NCBI GenBank assembly: GCA_019038645.1
Contig: JAHOYT010000018.1
Location: 1 to 64,000 of the forward strand
From: Bacteroidales bacterium
GTDB taxonomy: Bacteria > Bacteroidota > Bacteroidia > Bacteroidales > UBA12077
Reading direction: 5' to 3'
Length of the DNA stretch: 64,000 nucleotides
The position numbers were made by a program, and so were the translations under genes. Numbering within the stretch: position 1 is the first letter of the stretch; every line of letters begins with the position of its first letter. Shown piece after piece: positions 30,249 to 40,125 of this stretch. The notes under the pieces are model-generated. The model saw only the letters and a program-made list of their open reading frames with translations. It had not been told where the DNA came from and did not search any database.

Positions 30249-30793
30249 TTAGAAATTCTTAAGCAAATTCGCTAACCAAATTATGTTGTTACTGTTACTT
30301 AGAGTGTAAATATTTATTTCTTACTTATCCAACAATTACAAAGTTTTAGGTATTGAACATCAGGAGAATATAACTATGAGAATATCTTCTCCTGACAACA
30401 GATACTAAAATCTTCCTGCATATTGATTAAACAACTGTTACACTTTTGTATTGCCATTAAAAATTGTATACTGTATCGGATACAGTTATGTAGGTATTTA
30501 TACCGAAAAACAACAGTAAGAGTTATAGGTATTAATACCTAATTTAGCAAATAATCGGCAATTATGATTATTTAGATTTGTATTTAATGAATTAACAATA
30601 AGCCAAATAGGCTTACATGCCTTAAGCGTCTGATATACAAGATAAAAAGACCCACAACTCCGCTGAAGCGTGTATTCACAAAATAATCAGGTCTTTACAC
30701 AATAAACTCGTACAAGTAATTTTACGTAGCCTGTAATACACGTAATTCTCACCTGTTATACGGGATTTATTGCACGTAAATTTGTTTACATAA

Positions 30794-31183
30794 ATGAAAA
30801 TTATGAATACAAAAATTCCTGTAATACTGATTATTGATGATGCCGATTCTCATTTATACTTATTACAAAGCATATTGAGTGAGGAAGGTTATAATGTTAT
30901 AATTGAGAATGATGCTCAAAACGCTTTAGTGATTATGGATGAAATTAATTTTGATCTCATTCTGCTTGATTTAATGATGCCAAAAATAGATGGATTTACG
31001 ATTCTTGAGATTATAAAAACTAATTATAAAAATAAAAATATTCCTGTAATTATGGTTTCGGCAAAATCCGATATTAAAAGTATAGAGCGTTCAATTAGGG
31101 AAGGTGCACATGATTATATTGTTAAACCTGTTAATATACGTGATGTAAAAAATAAAATAAAATCAGCTTTAAATAATTACTAA
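30794..31183 (+). CDS. Response regulator receiver
   Basis: LIIDDADSH, LILLDLMMPKIDG, VMVSAKS, YIVKPVN. Confidence 0.92.
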   Translation: MKIMNTKIPVILIIDDADSHLYLLQSILSEEGYNVIIENDAQNALVIMDEINFDLILLDLMMPKIDGFTILEIIKTNYKNKNIPVIMVSAKSDIKSIERSIREGAHDYIVKPVNIRDVKNKIKSALNNY

Positions 31184-31186
31184 AAT

Positions 31187-31696
31187 TTGAAAAATATGGA
31201 AGAAAATGAATTGAGAATTAATTCGTATTTGTCATTTAAACTTGGAGATGAGGAATTTGCTCTTCATGTTGATAAAGTGCTAAATATACTTGAAATGACA
31301 AGTATTACCGAAGTGCCAAAAGCTCCTGATTATATGAAAGGAGTTATTAATCTTCGTGGAACTGTCCTCCCGGTAGTAGATACCAGACTTAAGTTTGGTC
31401 TTACCGAAACCGTTTATACCGACAAAACCTGTATTATAGTGTTGGAACTTAACCTCGAGAATCAAAAAGTTTTTGTTGGTTCATTAGTCGACGAGGTACT
31501 ATCGGTACTTGAAATTGAATCAGGCGGGATTCAGGATCCTCCGAGTATTGGAAGCAAGTACCGTGCTGAGTTTATTAATGGAATGGTAAAGGTTGATGAA
31601 AAATTCATTATGATATTGGACATGGAAATGGTATTTACCTTAGACGAGCTGAATGTTCTAAAGGATAAAATGTCACAAAAAAAAGAAGTAGTATAA
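31187..31696 (+). CDS. cheW: Chemotaxis coupling protein CheW (second copy)
   Basis: Clear paralog of 26353-26907: NSYLSFKLGDEEFALHVDKVLNILEMTSITEVPKAPDYMKGVINLRGTVLPVVDTRLKFG. Confidence 0.94.
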   Translation: MKNMEENELRINSYLSFKLGDEEFALHVDKVLNILEMTSITEVPKAPDYMKGVINLRGTVLPVVDTRLKFGLTETVYTDKTCIIVLELNLENQKVFVGSLVDEVLSVLEIESGGIQDPPSIGSKYRAEFINGMVKVDEKFIMILDMEMVFTLDELNVLKDKMSQKKEVV

Positions 31697-31733
31697 AATT
31701 TAAAAACGTAATTAACACAAAAACAATAAAATT

Positions 31734-33776
31734 ATGAAATGGAAAAATTTTAAATTAGGAAAAAAGTTCTTTATTTCTTTTGGTTTAATAATAGTTCTTT
31801 TGGTTGTTGTTGCTGTATGGGCAATTAACGGAATCGGAGGAATAGTTGGTAATGCAGGAGAAGTTATCCAAGGAAATATTTTAAGAACTGATCTGGCACA
31901 AAAGTATGTTCAACATCTTCAATGGGCATCAGATGTAAATAAACTATTAACCGATGAAACTGTTACAAAACTTAATGTTCAGACCGATCCAGGTAAATGT
32001 GAATTTGGTATATGGTATTATGGCGAAGGAAGAAAACATGCAGAAACACTTGCCCCGGAATTAAAGTCTCTTTTCGATGAAATTGAGGAACCTCATACAC
32101 AATTGCACGAATCGGCCATAAAGATTGACGAAGTTTTTTATCAGGCGGATGTAGCACTTGGGGCTAAACTTAGAAATGTTAAAAGTGAACACCTGTTATG
32201 GACGCACTCAATTAAGGATGCATTATTACAGGAAAAAAATGTTCTTAATGTTCAAACCGACCCTCAAAAATGTAATTATGGAATATGGGTAAATTCAGAT
32301 GAAATTGTTCAAATGAGAAAAGATGACCCTGAACTTGATCGGCTGTTAACTAAAATTGATGAACCACATAATAAATTGCATACAAGTGCTATTCAGATTG
32401 AAAATTATCTTGCTCAGGGAAATCTAACGGCAGGGTATAATTATTTCAATAACAATACCAGTAATTACGCAATAGCAACATTAGATCTTATTGATGATGT
32501 TGTTGAGTGGAATGACAAGAATCTGGAAGGAATGAATGAAGCCAATGCAATTTATAATAATCAAACAATGGTTCACCTAAATCAGGTTGGCGATTTATTT
32601 GATGAGATAATTGAAAGATCTAAGGATTATATTCTAACTGATGCAGTAATGCTTCAACAAGCAGGAAATACTCGTATGGGAGTTATTATTTTTAGCATAA
32701 TTGCCTCGCTTATTGCAATATTATTGGCTGTGGTTATAACCAGAGGAATTGTAAATCCGGTTAAAAAATCGGTTGTATTCGCAAAAGATGTGGCTGCCGG
32801 GAATTTGACTACTACTGTTGATATTGATCAGGAAGATGAAATTGGAGATTTAGCAAATGCTTTAAAAAGCATGGTTGATGAGTTGCGTAAAATTGTAGCA
32901 AATATTCAGGATGGAGCTGCAAATATTACAAGTGCCAGTTTACAAATGAGTTCTACTTCGCAGCAAATGTCGCAGGGGGCTTCAGAACAGGCATCGTCAG
33001 CCGAAGAAGTTTCTTCTTCGATGGAAGAAATGGCATCTAACATACAGCAAAATACCGATAATGCACAGCAAACAGAAAAGATTGCAATTAACGCTTCCGA
33101 AGGTATAAATAAAGGTAACGCATCAACGGAAATTTCTGTAAATGCAATGAATAAAATTGCTGAAAAAATCACTATTGTAAATGATATCGCATTTCAAACA
33201 AATATACTTGCTCTTAATGCAGCTGTTGAAGCAGCACGTGCAGGTGAACATGGAAAGGGTTTTGCCGTGGTTGCTGCCGAAGTAAGAAAACTGGCTGAAA
33301 GAAGTAAGATTGCTGCCGATGAAATAGATCAGCTTTCACGTGAAGGTGTTAAAATTTCGGAAGAAGCTGGAACTCAACTGGCCGAAATTGTACCTGAAAT
33401 TGAGAAAACAGCAAAATTAGTTCAGGAAATAGCTGCTGCAAGTATGGAACAAAATAGTGGTGCCGATCAGGTAAATAGTGCTATACAACAACTAAATCAG
33501 GTAACTCAGCAAAATGCAGCCGCTTCTGAAGAAATGGCTACAGGCTCTGAAGAACTTTCCAGTCAGGCAGAGCAACTTCAGGATATAATTTCATATTTTA
33601 AAATTGACAGAGAGAACACAAAACAGAGGAAGAGTAAAACTGTTGTAGCAAAAAAACAGGTAAAATCAGCAAAAACAGATCAAATAAACAAACCCAAGGA
33701 AAAAAAATTAGAAAAGGGTGTTGATATTAAGCTGGAATCATTTAATGCAGCAGACAGTGATTATGAGAAATTCTAA
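31734..33776 (+). CDS. Methyl-accepting chemotaxis protein with two tandem CZB-like domains between the TM helices
   Basis: TM1, two copies of HLxW...QTDPxKCxxGIW...EPHxxLHxSAI, TM2, HAMP, signalling hairpin [38 protein letters not shown]. Confidence 0.93.
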   Translation: MKWKNFKLGKKFFISFGLIIVLLVVVAVWAINGIGGIVGNAGEVIQGNILRTDLAQKYVQHLQWASDVNKLLTDETVTKLNVQTDPGKCEFGIWYYGEGRKHAETLAPELKSLFDEIEEPHTQLHESAIKIDEVFYQADVALGAKLRNVKSEHLLWTHSIKDALLQEKNVLNVQTDPQKCNYGIWVNSDEIVQMRKDDPELDRLLTKIDEPHNKLHTSAIQIENYLAQGNLTAGYNYFNNNTSNYAIATLDLIDDVVEWNDKNLEGMNEANAIYNNQTMVHLNQVGDLFDEIIERSKDYILTDAVMLQQAGNTRMGVIIFSIIASLIAILLAVVITRGIVNPVKKSVVFAKDVAAGNLTTTVDIDQEDEIGDLANALKSMVDELRKIVANIQDGAANITSASLQMSSTSQQMSQGASEQASSAEEVSSSMEEMASNIQQNTDNAQQTEKIAINASEGINKGNASTEISVNAMNKIAEKITIVNDIAFQTNILALNAAVEAARAGEHGKGFAVVAAEVRKLAERSKIAADEIDQLSREGVKISEEAGTQLAEIVPEIEKTAKLVQEIAAASMEQNSGADQVNSAIQQLNQVTQQNAAASEEMATGSEELSSQAEQLQDIISYFKIDRENTKQRKSKTVVAKKQVKSAKTDQINKPKEKKLEKGVDIKLESFNAADSDYEKF

Positions 33777-33793
33777 AAAGTAGAATAATTAGG

Positions 33794-33822
33794 GGCAGGA
33801 TAAGTTTCCTGCCTTCCTTTTA
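33794..33822 (+). terminator. Terminator-like hairpin after MCP
   Basis: GGCAGGA taagtt TCCTGCC then ttcctttta. Confidence 0.6.
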
Positions 33823-33845
33823 TTAAATTTTCCTTACTTAAGAAT

Positions 33846-36011
33846 ATGAATAAATTATTATTAAATAAAGAAAAGCAAGAGAAATCAAATCTTAACGATT
33901 TGGGTACGGATAATGATTTCATCTTACAAAACTTAGATGAAGGTTATGCGCGTTATAAAATTCTATTTGATGAAAATAGCAAACCATACGACTTTGTTTA
34001 TTTGTCGGTAAATAAGGCTTATGAAAAAATTACTAATTTAAAAAGTGAGGATATAATTGGGAAAGAGCTGAGTGAAGTATGTAATGATTATGAGAAAAAA
34101 ATTCTTGAGGGTTTTAAGAATACAATCCTTAATGAACAATCTTATACTTTTGAATATCATTCTATTAAACACGACAAATATTATAAAACATTAGCCTTTC
34201 CTGTTAACAAAGTAAGTTTTGTAACAATATTATCCGAGATTACTGATACGGTAAAAATAAAAATACGAAATAATCATTTAATAAAAATGTTAAATGCTAT
34301 TCGTAAAGTTAAAAGCTTAATAGTTAAAGAAAAAGAACAAGATGGTTTGTTGAATAGTACTTGCGAAATACTTGCCAACGTCTTAGGATACAGCAAAGTA
34401 TGGATTTTATTATTTAATTATAACAATAAAGTAGAACAACTGTATTGTTCCGATAAATGTATGATTAAAGATAATCAGCATTCTATTGAGCTTCCTCCTT
34501 GCTTACAGAAAGTAATTGAAACCAGAGAACAGGAAATTTGTTTTGAATCTTCAACAAAATGTAACAATTGTATGTTTGAAGGTAATTTAAGAGACCAAAC
34601 ACACATTATTGTTCCTATATTATTTAATAATACGTTTTATGGAGTTATTACTATCGCTTTTCCAACAAAATACGAATTTAATATTGAGGAGAGCTCATTG
34701 TTTAAAGAAGTCGCAGAAGAACTTGCTTATGCACTGTTTAATATTGATGTTCAGAAAGATCTTGAGTTAGCAAGAGAACGAATACGACTTTTTTATAAAG
34801 AAATTGAATCGCAGAACTCTAAATTAAAAAGTGTTAATCAAGCTTTAGAGTATAAAAATAAAAAATTGGAAAAAGCTAATAAAAGAGCTCTCGAATCCGA
34901 CAGGCTTAAATCTGTATTTTTAGCTAATATTTCTCACGAAATAAGAACTCCTTTAAATGGAATACTTGGATTTTCTCAATTACTTACTAAAACAACAAGT
35001 ACACCCGATGTGATGAGAGAATATGCAGACCTGATATCAAATTGCGGAGATAATCTACTACAAATTATTAACAACATTATGGATATATCTAAAATAGAAA
35101 CAAGTCAGTTAAAAATAAGTTATTCGGAATGTAATATAAGTGGTATTTTAAATGATGTGTATAATTCTAATAAAAACCATATAAAAGATCCCGGTAAACT
35201 TTTATTTGAAATAAATGAGAAAGATATAATCTCTGATAAAAAAAATCGGTGTGATGGGAAAAAGGTGAATCAAATTTTAAATATATTAATAGATAATGCG
35301 ATAAAATTTACAGCTGAGGGATTTATTAAAATTGGATGTAAACAACAAGATGATAACAATCTTCTTTTCTATGTTGCTGATAGCGGAATAGGAATAAAGA
35401 AGGAAAATTACAATTTAATATTTGAGCGTTTCAGACAAGTTGATGAGTCAAATTCACGGGAATATGGAGGAGCAGGTTTAGGATTAGCAGTAGCTAAAGG
35501 CTTAGTAGAAATAATGAATGGTGAAATTTGGTTTGAATCTAAGTTAGTAACGGGAACAACCTTTTATTTTAAAATTCCGTATCAGTCAAATTATGCTACA
35601 GAACAAATAAACAAAAATATGGATATAGATAAGATTAATCTGATAGATTGGAGTAATAAAAAAATACTGATAGTTGAAGATGATATATATAGTTTAGAAT
35701 ATCTTTCAGAAGTTCTTTCAGAAACAAAAGTAAATATTGAAGTTGCTAAAACCGGAAAAGAAGCTTTACTAAAAGCAAAGGAAAACAACGATCTGGATTT
35801 AATTTTAATGGATATTCAATTACCAATAATGAGTGGAGATAAAGTAACTACTTTAATAAGAGAATTTAATAAGGATATTCCGATAATAGCACAAACAGCA
35901 CATGCAATGGTTAACGATAAAGAAAATTATATTAAAGCGGGATGTACAGATTATATTTCTAAACCAATTGGGGTAAACGAATTATTTTCAATTCTATGTA
36001 AATATATTTAG
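33846..36011 (+). CDS. Hybrid histidine kinase (PAS, GAF, HisKA, HATPase, receiver)
   Basis: [39 protein letters not shown], receiver LIVEDDIYS...[13 protein letters not shown]. Confidence 0.92.
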   Translation: MNKLLLNKEKQEKSNLNDLGTDNDFILQNLDEGYARYKILFDENSKPYDFVYLSVNKAYEKITNLKSEDIIGKELSEVCNDYEKKILEGFKNTILNEQSYTFEYHSIKHDKYYKTLAFPVNKVSFVTILSEITDTVKIKIRNNHLIKMLNAIRKVKSLIVKEKEQDGLLNSTCEILANVLGYSKVWILLFNYNNKVEQLYCSDKCMIKDNQHSIELPPCLQKVIETREQEICFESSTKCNNCMFEGNLRDQTHIIVPILFNNTFYGVITIAFPTKYEFNIEESSLFKEVAEELAYALFNIDVQKDLELARERIRLFYKEIESQNSKLKSVNQALEYKNKKLEKANKRALESDRLKSVFLANISHEIRTPLNGILGFSQLLTKTTSTPDVMREYADLISNCGDNLLQIINNIMDISKIETSQLKISYSECNISGILNDVYNSNKNHIKDPGKLLFEINEKDIISDKKNRCDGKKVNQILNILIDNAIKFTAEGFIKIGCKQQDDNNLLFYVADSGIGIKKENYNLIFERFRQVDESNSREYGGAGLGLAVAKGLVEIMNGEIWFESKLVTGTTFYFKIPYQSNYATEQINKNMDIDKINLIDWSNKKILIVEDDIYSLEYLSEVLSETKVNIEVAKTGKEALLKAKENNDLDLILMDIQLPIMSGDKVTTLIREFNKDIPIIAQTAHAMVNDKENYIKAGCTDYISKPIGVNELFSILCKYI

Positions 36012-36126
36012 AATGTATTTGATAAGAATATCCAAAGTGAAGTTATAAAACTATTCAGGCCTTTAGTGATTTCTGACAGGAAATATTGAATTATGGTACA
36101 AAGTGTAAAAACAATAATTGTATAAT

Positions 36127-39100
36127 ATGAAATCCAAAATAAACTTTAACACCGATAAATCCGGCAATTTAATTGATAGTAAGTATTCTGCTTTAATAGA
36201 ACACCTGCCGTATGGTTATGCTCTTCATAAAATAATAACCGATGAAAATAATACTCCCGTCGACTATATTTTTATGGAGGCTAATTCACTATTTGAGTCT
36301 TATACCGGATTAAAAAAGAAAGATATAATTGGGAAAAAAGTAACAGATATTATTCCGGAAATCAGAAAAGACAAATTTGACTGGATCTCATTTTATGGAG
36401 ACATTGCTTTGAATAACAAAAATGGAAGATTAGAACAGTTCTCCGAGGTAATTAATAAATGGTTTTATATTTCTGCTTTTTCGCCTGAGATCGGTTATTT
36501 TATTACTTTTTTCGAAGATATTACAATAATTAAAGATCAAACAATTAAATATAAACATGGTAAAGATGAATATTCTGCATTAAGTGAAGAGTATATTGCA
36601 CAAAACGAAGAACTACGCTCCTTACTTGAACAGCTGGAAGATCAGAATGCAATAATATCGGATAGGGAAGAGCTAACCAGGCGAATTCTTGATTCCACTG
36701 CCGATGGAATTTTAGTAATTGATAATGATGGTAAAGTTACTCACACAAATAAGAAATTCGGTCAAATGTGGAATATTCCTGAGAATATTATTCAGACCGG
36801 TGAAGATGAAAAATTGTTAAAATACGTAATCGATAAGATTAAAAATCAACAGGAGTTTTTAAATAAAGTAGAACAATTATACAAATCAAAAGAAGTTGAT
36901 TTTGATACGATATACTTAAAATCAGGTAAAGTATTTGAAAGGTATTCATCTCCGCTTATTAGAAATAAAAAAATAACAGGCCGGTTATGGAGTTTCAGGG
37001 ACATTACAGAAAAGATAGAAGCTGAAGTACGAATGGGATATCTTAATGCTGTAATGAAAGGACTACGAAATGTTAACAAGTTGCAATCCGGAAAATCAAC
37101 CCGCAATGAATTTCTGAAAGCTGCGTGCAAAGCTATTTTGGGGAATCTGGGCTATTATAGCATAATGATCGTTTTAAAAAAAGAGAAAGATCATTACTTA
37201 GCTGCTTCCGAAGGTCTTAATGGAGATTTTAAAGATGTAGAAGATTATCTTAACAAACATAAAACCTTGCCTTGTATAAAAAAATATGGTGTTAAAAAAG
37301 GTGTATGTGTTATATCTGATCCTGTAAAAGAGTGTAGTAAGTGTCCAATGGCTGCAATAAATTATGATAATAAATCCTCTTTAATTATAACACTTAAACA
37401 TAACCGGAATCATTTTGGATACGTTATGGTTGCTGTTCCACATAAATTTTCAAAAGATATTGAAGCGCTTAATTTATTCCAGGAGTTTGCCGATGATGTA
37501 GCTTTAACATTATCGCAAAAACAACTGGAAGAAGAAAATGTTAAATCAATTGAAAAACTAAAAGAAAGTGAACAGAGATTAGCAAGTACATTTTCGGCTG
37601 CACCAACCGGAATAGGTGTTGTTATGAACAGGAATATTCAGGAAGTAAATCAAAAATTTTGTGATATTATAGGTTACAGCAGGAACGAACTTATTGGAAA
37701 AAATGCAGCAATGCTCTATCCGACTGAGGAATTATATGATCAGGTTGGTAAAGAAAAATATGAGCAAATAAAAGAAAAAGGTACTGGCACTGTAGAAACA
37801 AAGATGAAACGAAAAGATGGTAAAATTATTGATGTATTACTTAGTTCCGCGCCATTCGATCCGAACAACTGGGCTAAAGGTGTTTCTTTTACTGCTCTCG
37901 ATATAACCGAATCAAAAAGGAATGCAAGAGTAAAAGATATTCTTTTAGCAATTAATCAGGAGTCAAATAAAACAGATGATGTTGAGCAATTGGCTCCCAA
38001 AATACAAATTGAATTAAGTAAAATATTCAATACAGAAAATTTTTATATAGGATTGTATGATAAAGAAACAAATACTTATTCATTCCCCTATCACGAAGAT
38101 AAATATGATCAGGAGTTTGATTATAAAGATAAGTCTTATAAGTTAGAAAACTCATTAACAGATTATGTAAGGAAAGAAAAGAAAGCAATATTAATTAACT
38201 CTGAAACAGAAAAAGAGTTGTTTGAAAAAGGATTTATTGAAGAATATGGAGAATACTCGCCAGTATGGATAGGTGCCCCGTTAATTAATTCAAAAGGAGT
38301 TTCGTTTGGAGTTATTGCAGTTCAAAGCTACGATGATGAAAGTGCATATAATTATGATGACCTTGATATATTGGATTACGTAGCTAAAAATATTAGTAAG
38401 TTAATTGAAAAAATACAAGCTGAAAATGATTTAAAAGAAAGTGAAGAAAAATACAGGATGTTGATTGAAAATCAGGGCGAGGGTGTAGCTAAGATAGATT
38501 TAGATGAAAACATATTATTTATTAATCCGGCGGGGTGTAAAATTTTTGGTCGTACTATGAGTAAGGTAATTGGCAAAAAACTTTCTGAATTTGTTGATAA
38601 AGAAAAGTTTGAATTAATAAATGAAAAAACTCAAAACAGGTTAAGTGGTAAAAATAAATCATATGAGTTACTAATTAATCATTCCGGAGGTGAAAAAAAA
38701 CATATACTTATTACTGTTACTCCAACTATCGAGTATGGGCGAATTACAGGTAATCTGAGCATTTTCAGAGATATTACCGAGCGTAAAATTTTTGAAAAAA
38801 CATTAAAGCAAAAGAACGAGGAGTTACAGGCTGCCGAAGAAGAATTAAGAGCTGCAAATGATGAGTTACACTGGATTAACGACGCACTTGAAAAAAATAA
38901 TGCAGAGCTAGTAATCGCAAAAGAAAAAGCTGAAAATGCCGACAAACTAAAATCAGAGTTTTTGGCAAATATGAGCCATGAAATAAGAACTCCTATGAAT
39001 AGTATTCTGGGATTTTCGCAATTACTTAAAAAAAGTAATCTTTCAGCTGAAAAAAGAAATAATCTAATAGAAATAATAAACACAAATAGCAATTTACTAT

Positions 39101-40068
39101 TAACTATTATTAACGATATAATTGATATTTCAAAAATAGAGGCACGTCAGATAAAATTGCTTGAAACCAATGTAAATATGAATGTTTTACTTGATGAGCT
39201 TTATGTAATGTTTTATAATGAAATTAAGATTAAAAAGAAAAAAATTAAATTAAAGTTAACAAAACCTGTTACAGAAGAGTTTTTTATTATTACTGATGAA
39301 GTCAGAATTAAACAAATTTTTTCAAATTTAATAAGTAATGCTGAAAAATTTACAGAAAAAGGCGAAATAGAATTCGGAGTTGAATTTTATAAAAAGGATC
39401 AGCTTCTGTTTTTTGTTAAAGATACGGGAGTGGGTATTGCGAAAGATAAATTAGACATTATATTTGACCGTTTTAGACAGGCTGATAGTAGTTCTACAAG
39501 ACAATTCGGTGGTACAGGTTTAGGACTTACAATTTCTAAAGGTTTGATTGATTTATTGGGCGGCGATATTTGGGTAGAATCTGTTAAAGAAAACATGTCC
39601 GCTGGCAAGGCAGGAGGTACTCAATTTTACTTTACTATTCAATTGAAAAATGCTGTCAGGGAAGAAACTATTGATTTGCCCCGGAACGATATAGACTTAT
39701 TGGACTGGTCAGCCAAAACTATATTAATTGTTGAAGATGACGAATATAGTTTCAAATTATTGGAATCAACTTTTTCAGAAACAAAAATAAATATAATATA
39801 TGCTAATTGTGGAGAAGTTGCATTGAAAGCATTTAATAAAAATTCAGATATAGATTTAATATTAATGGACATTCAGTTGCCTGATAAAGATGGCTTGCAA
39901 GTTACAAGGGAAATCAGAAAGCTTAATAAAAAGATCCCGATTATTGCTCAAACAGCATACGCAATGTCCGAGGATAAGATTAATTGTATAAAAGCAGGTT
40001 GTAACGATTATATTTCAAAACCCATAATACTCGACAAATTATTAGAAAAGGTTAAGAGCTATTTGTAA
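36127..40068 (+). CDS. Large hybrid histidine kinase (multiple PAS, two GAF, HisKA, HATPase, receiver)
   Basis: [41 protein letters not shown], receiver LIVEDDEYS...[13 protein letters not shown]. Confidence 0.92.
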   Translation: MKSKINFNTDKSGNLIDSKYSALIEHLPYGYALHKIITDENNTPVDYIFMEANSLFESYTGLKKKDIIGKKVTDIIPEIRKDKFDWISFYGDIALNNKNGRLEQFSEVINKWFYISAFSPEIGYFITFFEDITIIKDQTIKYKHGKDEYSALSEEYIAQNEELRSLLEQLEDQNAIISDREELTRRILDSTADGILVIDNDGKVTHTNKKFGQMWNIPENIIQTGEDEKLLKYVIDKIKNQQEFLNKVEQLYKSKEVDFDTIYLKSGKVFERYSSPLIRNKKITGRLWSFRDITEKIEAEVRMGYLNAVMKGLRNVNKLQSGKSTRNEFLKAACKAILGNLGYYSIMIVLKKEKDHYLAASEGLNGDFKDVEDYLNKHKTLPCIKKYGVKKGVCVISDPVKECSKCPMAAINYDNKSSLIITLKHNRNHFGYVMVAVPHKFSKDIEALNLFQEFADDVALTLSQKQLEEENVKSIEKLKESEQRLASTFSAAPTGIGVVMNRNIQEVNQKFCDIIGYSRNELIGKNAAMLYPTEELYDQVGKEKYEQIKEKGTGTVETKMKRKDGKIIDVLLSSAPFDPNNWAKGVSFTALDITESKRNARVKDILLAINQESNKTDDVEQLAPKIQIELSKIFNTENFYIGLYDKETNTYSFPYHEDKYDQEFDYKDKSYKLENSLTDYVRKEKKAILINSETEKELFEKGFIEEYGEYSPVWIGAPLINSKGVSFGVIAVQSYDDESAYNYDDLDILDYVAKNISKLIEKIQAENDLKESEEKYRMLIENQGEGVAKIDLDENILFINPAGCKIFGRTMSKVIGKKLSEFVDKEKFELINEKTQNRLSGKNKSYELLINHSGGEKKHILITVTPTIEYGRITGNLSIFRDITERKIFEKTLKQKNEELQAAEEELRAANDELHWINDALEKNNAELVIAKEKAENADKLKSEFLANMSHEIRTPMNSILGFSQLLKKSNLSAEKRNNLIEIINTNSNLLLTIINDIIDISKIEARQIKLLETNVNMNVLLDELYVMFYNEIKIKKKKIKLKLTKPVTEEFFIITDEVRIKQIFSNLISNAEKFTEKGEIEFGVEFYKKDQLLFFVKDTGVGIAKDKLDIIFDRFRQADSSSTRQFGGTGLGLTISKGLIDLLGGDIWVESVKENMSAGKAGGTQFYFTIQLKNAVREETIDLPRNDIDLLDWSAKTILIVEDDEYSFKLLESTFSETKINIIYANCGEVALKAFNKNSDIDLILMDIQLPDKDGLQVTREIRKLNKKIPIIAQTAYAMSEDKINCIKAGCNDYISKPIILDKLLEKVKSYL

Positions 40069-40125
40069 CGAAAGATTTTAAAACAATATGGTAGCCTGTT
40101 TATCAGAATAAATATTAAGTAATTA

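Noticed and set aside
30374-30409. Mini-ORF MRISSPDNRY preceded by AGGAGA that pairs with its coding sequence
   Set aside because: Looks like a leader-peptide switch, but Bacteroidota rarely depend on Shine-Dalgarno pairing and a 10-codon ORF is likely by chance. Kept only as part of the intergenic-region finding.
38679-39092. 137-aa minus-strand ORF inside the hybrid kinase
   Set aside because: Antisense to the HisKA region; Ser/Phe-rich composition is the complement of Lys/Glu-rich coiled-coil codons.
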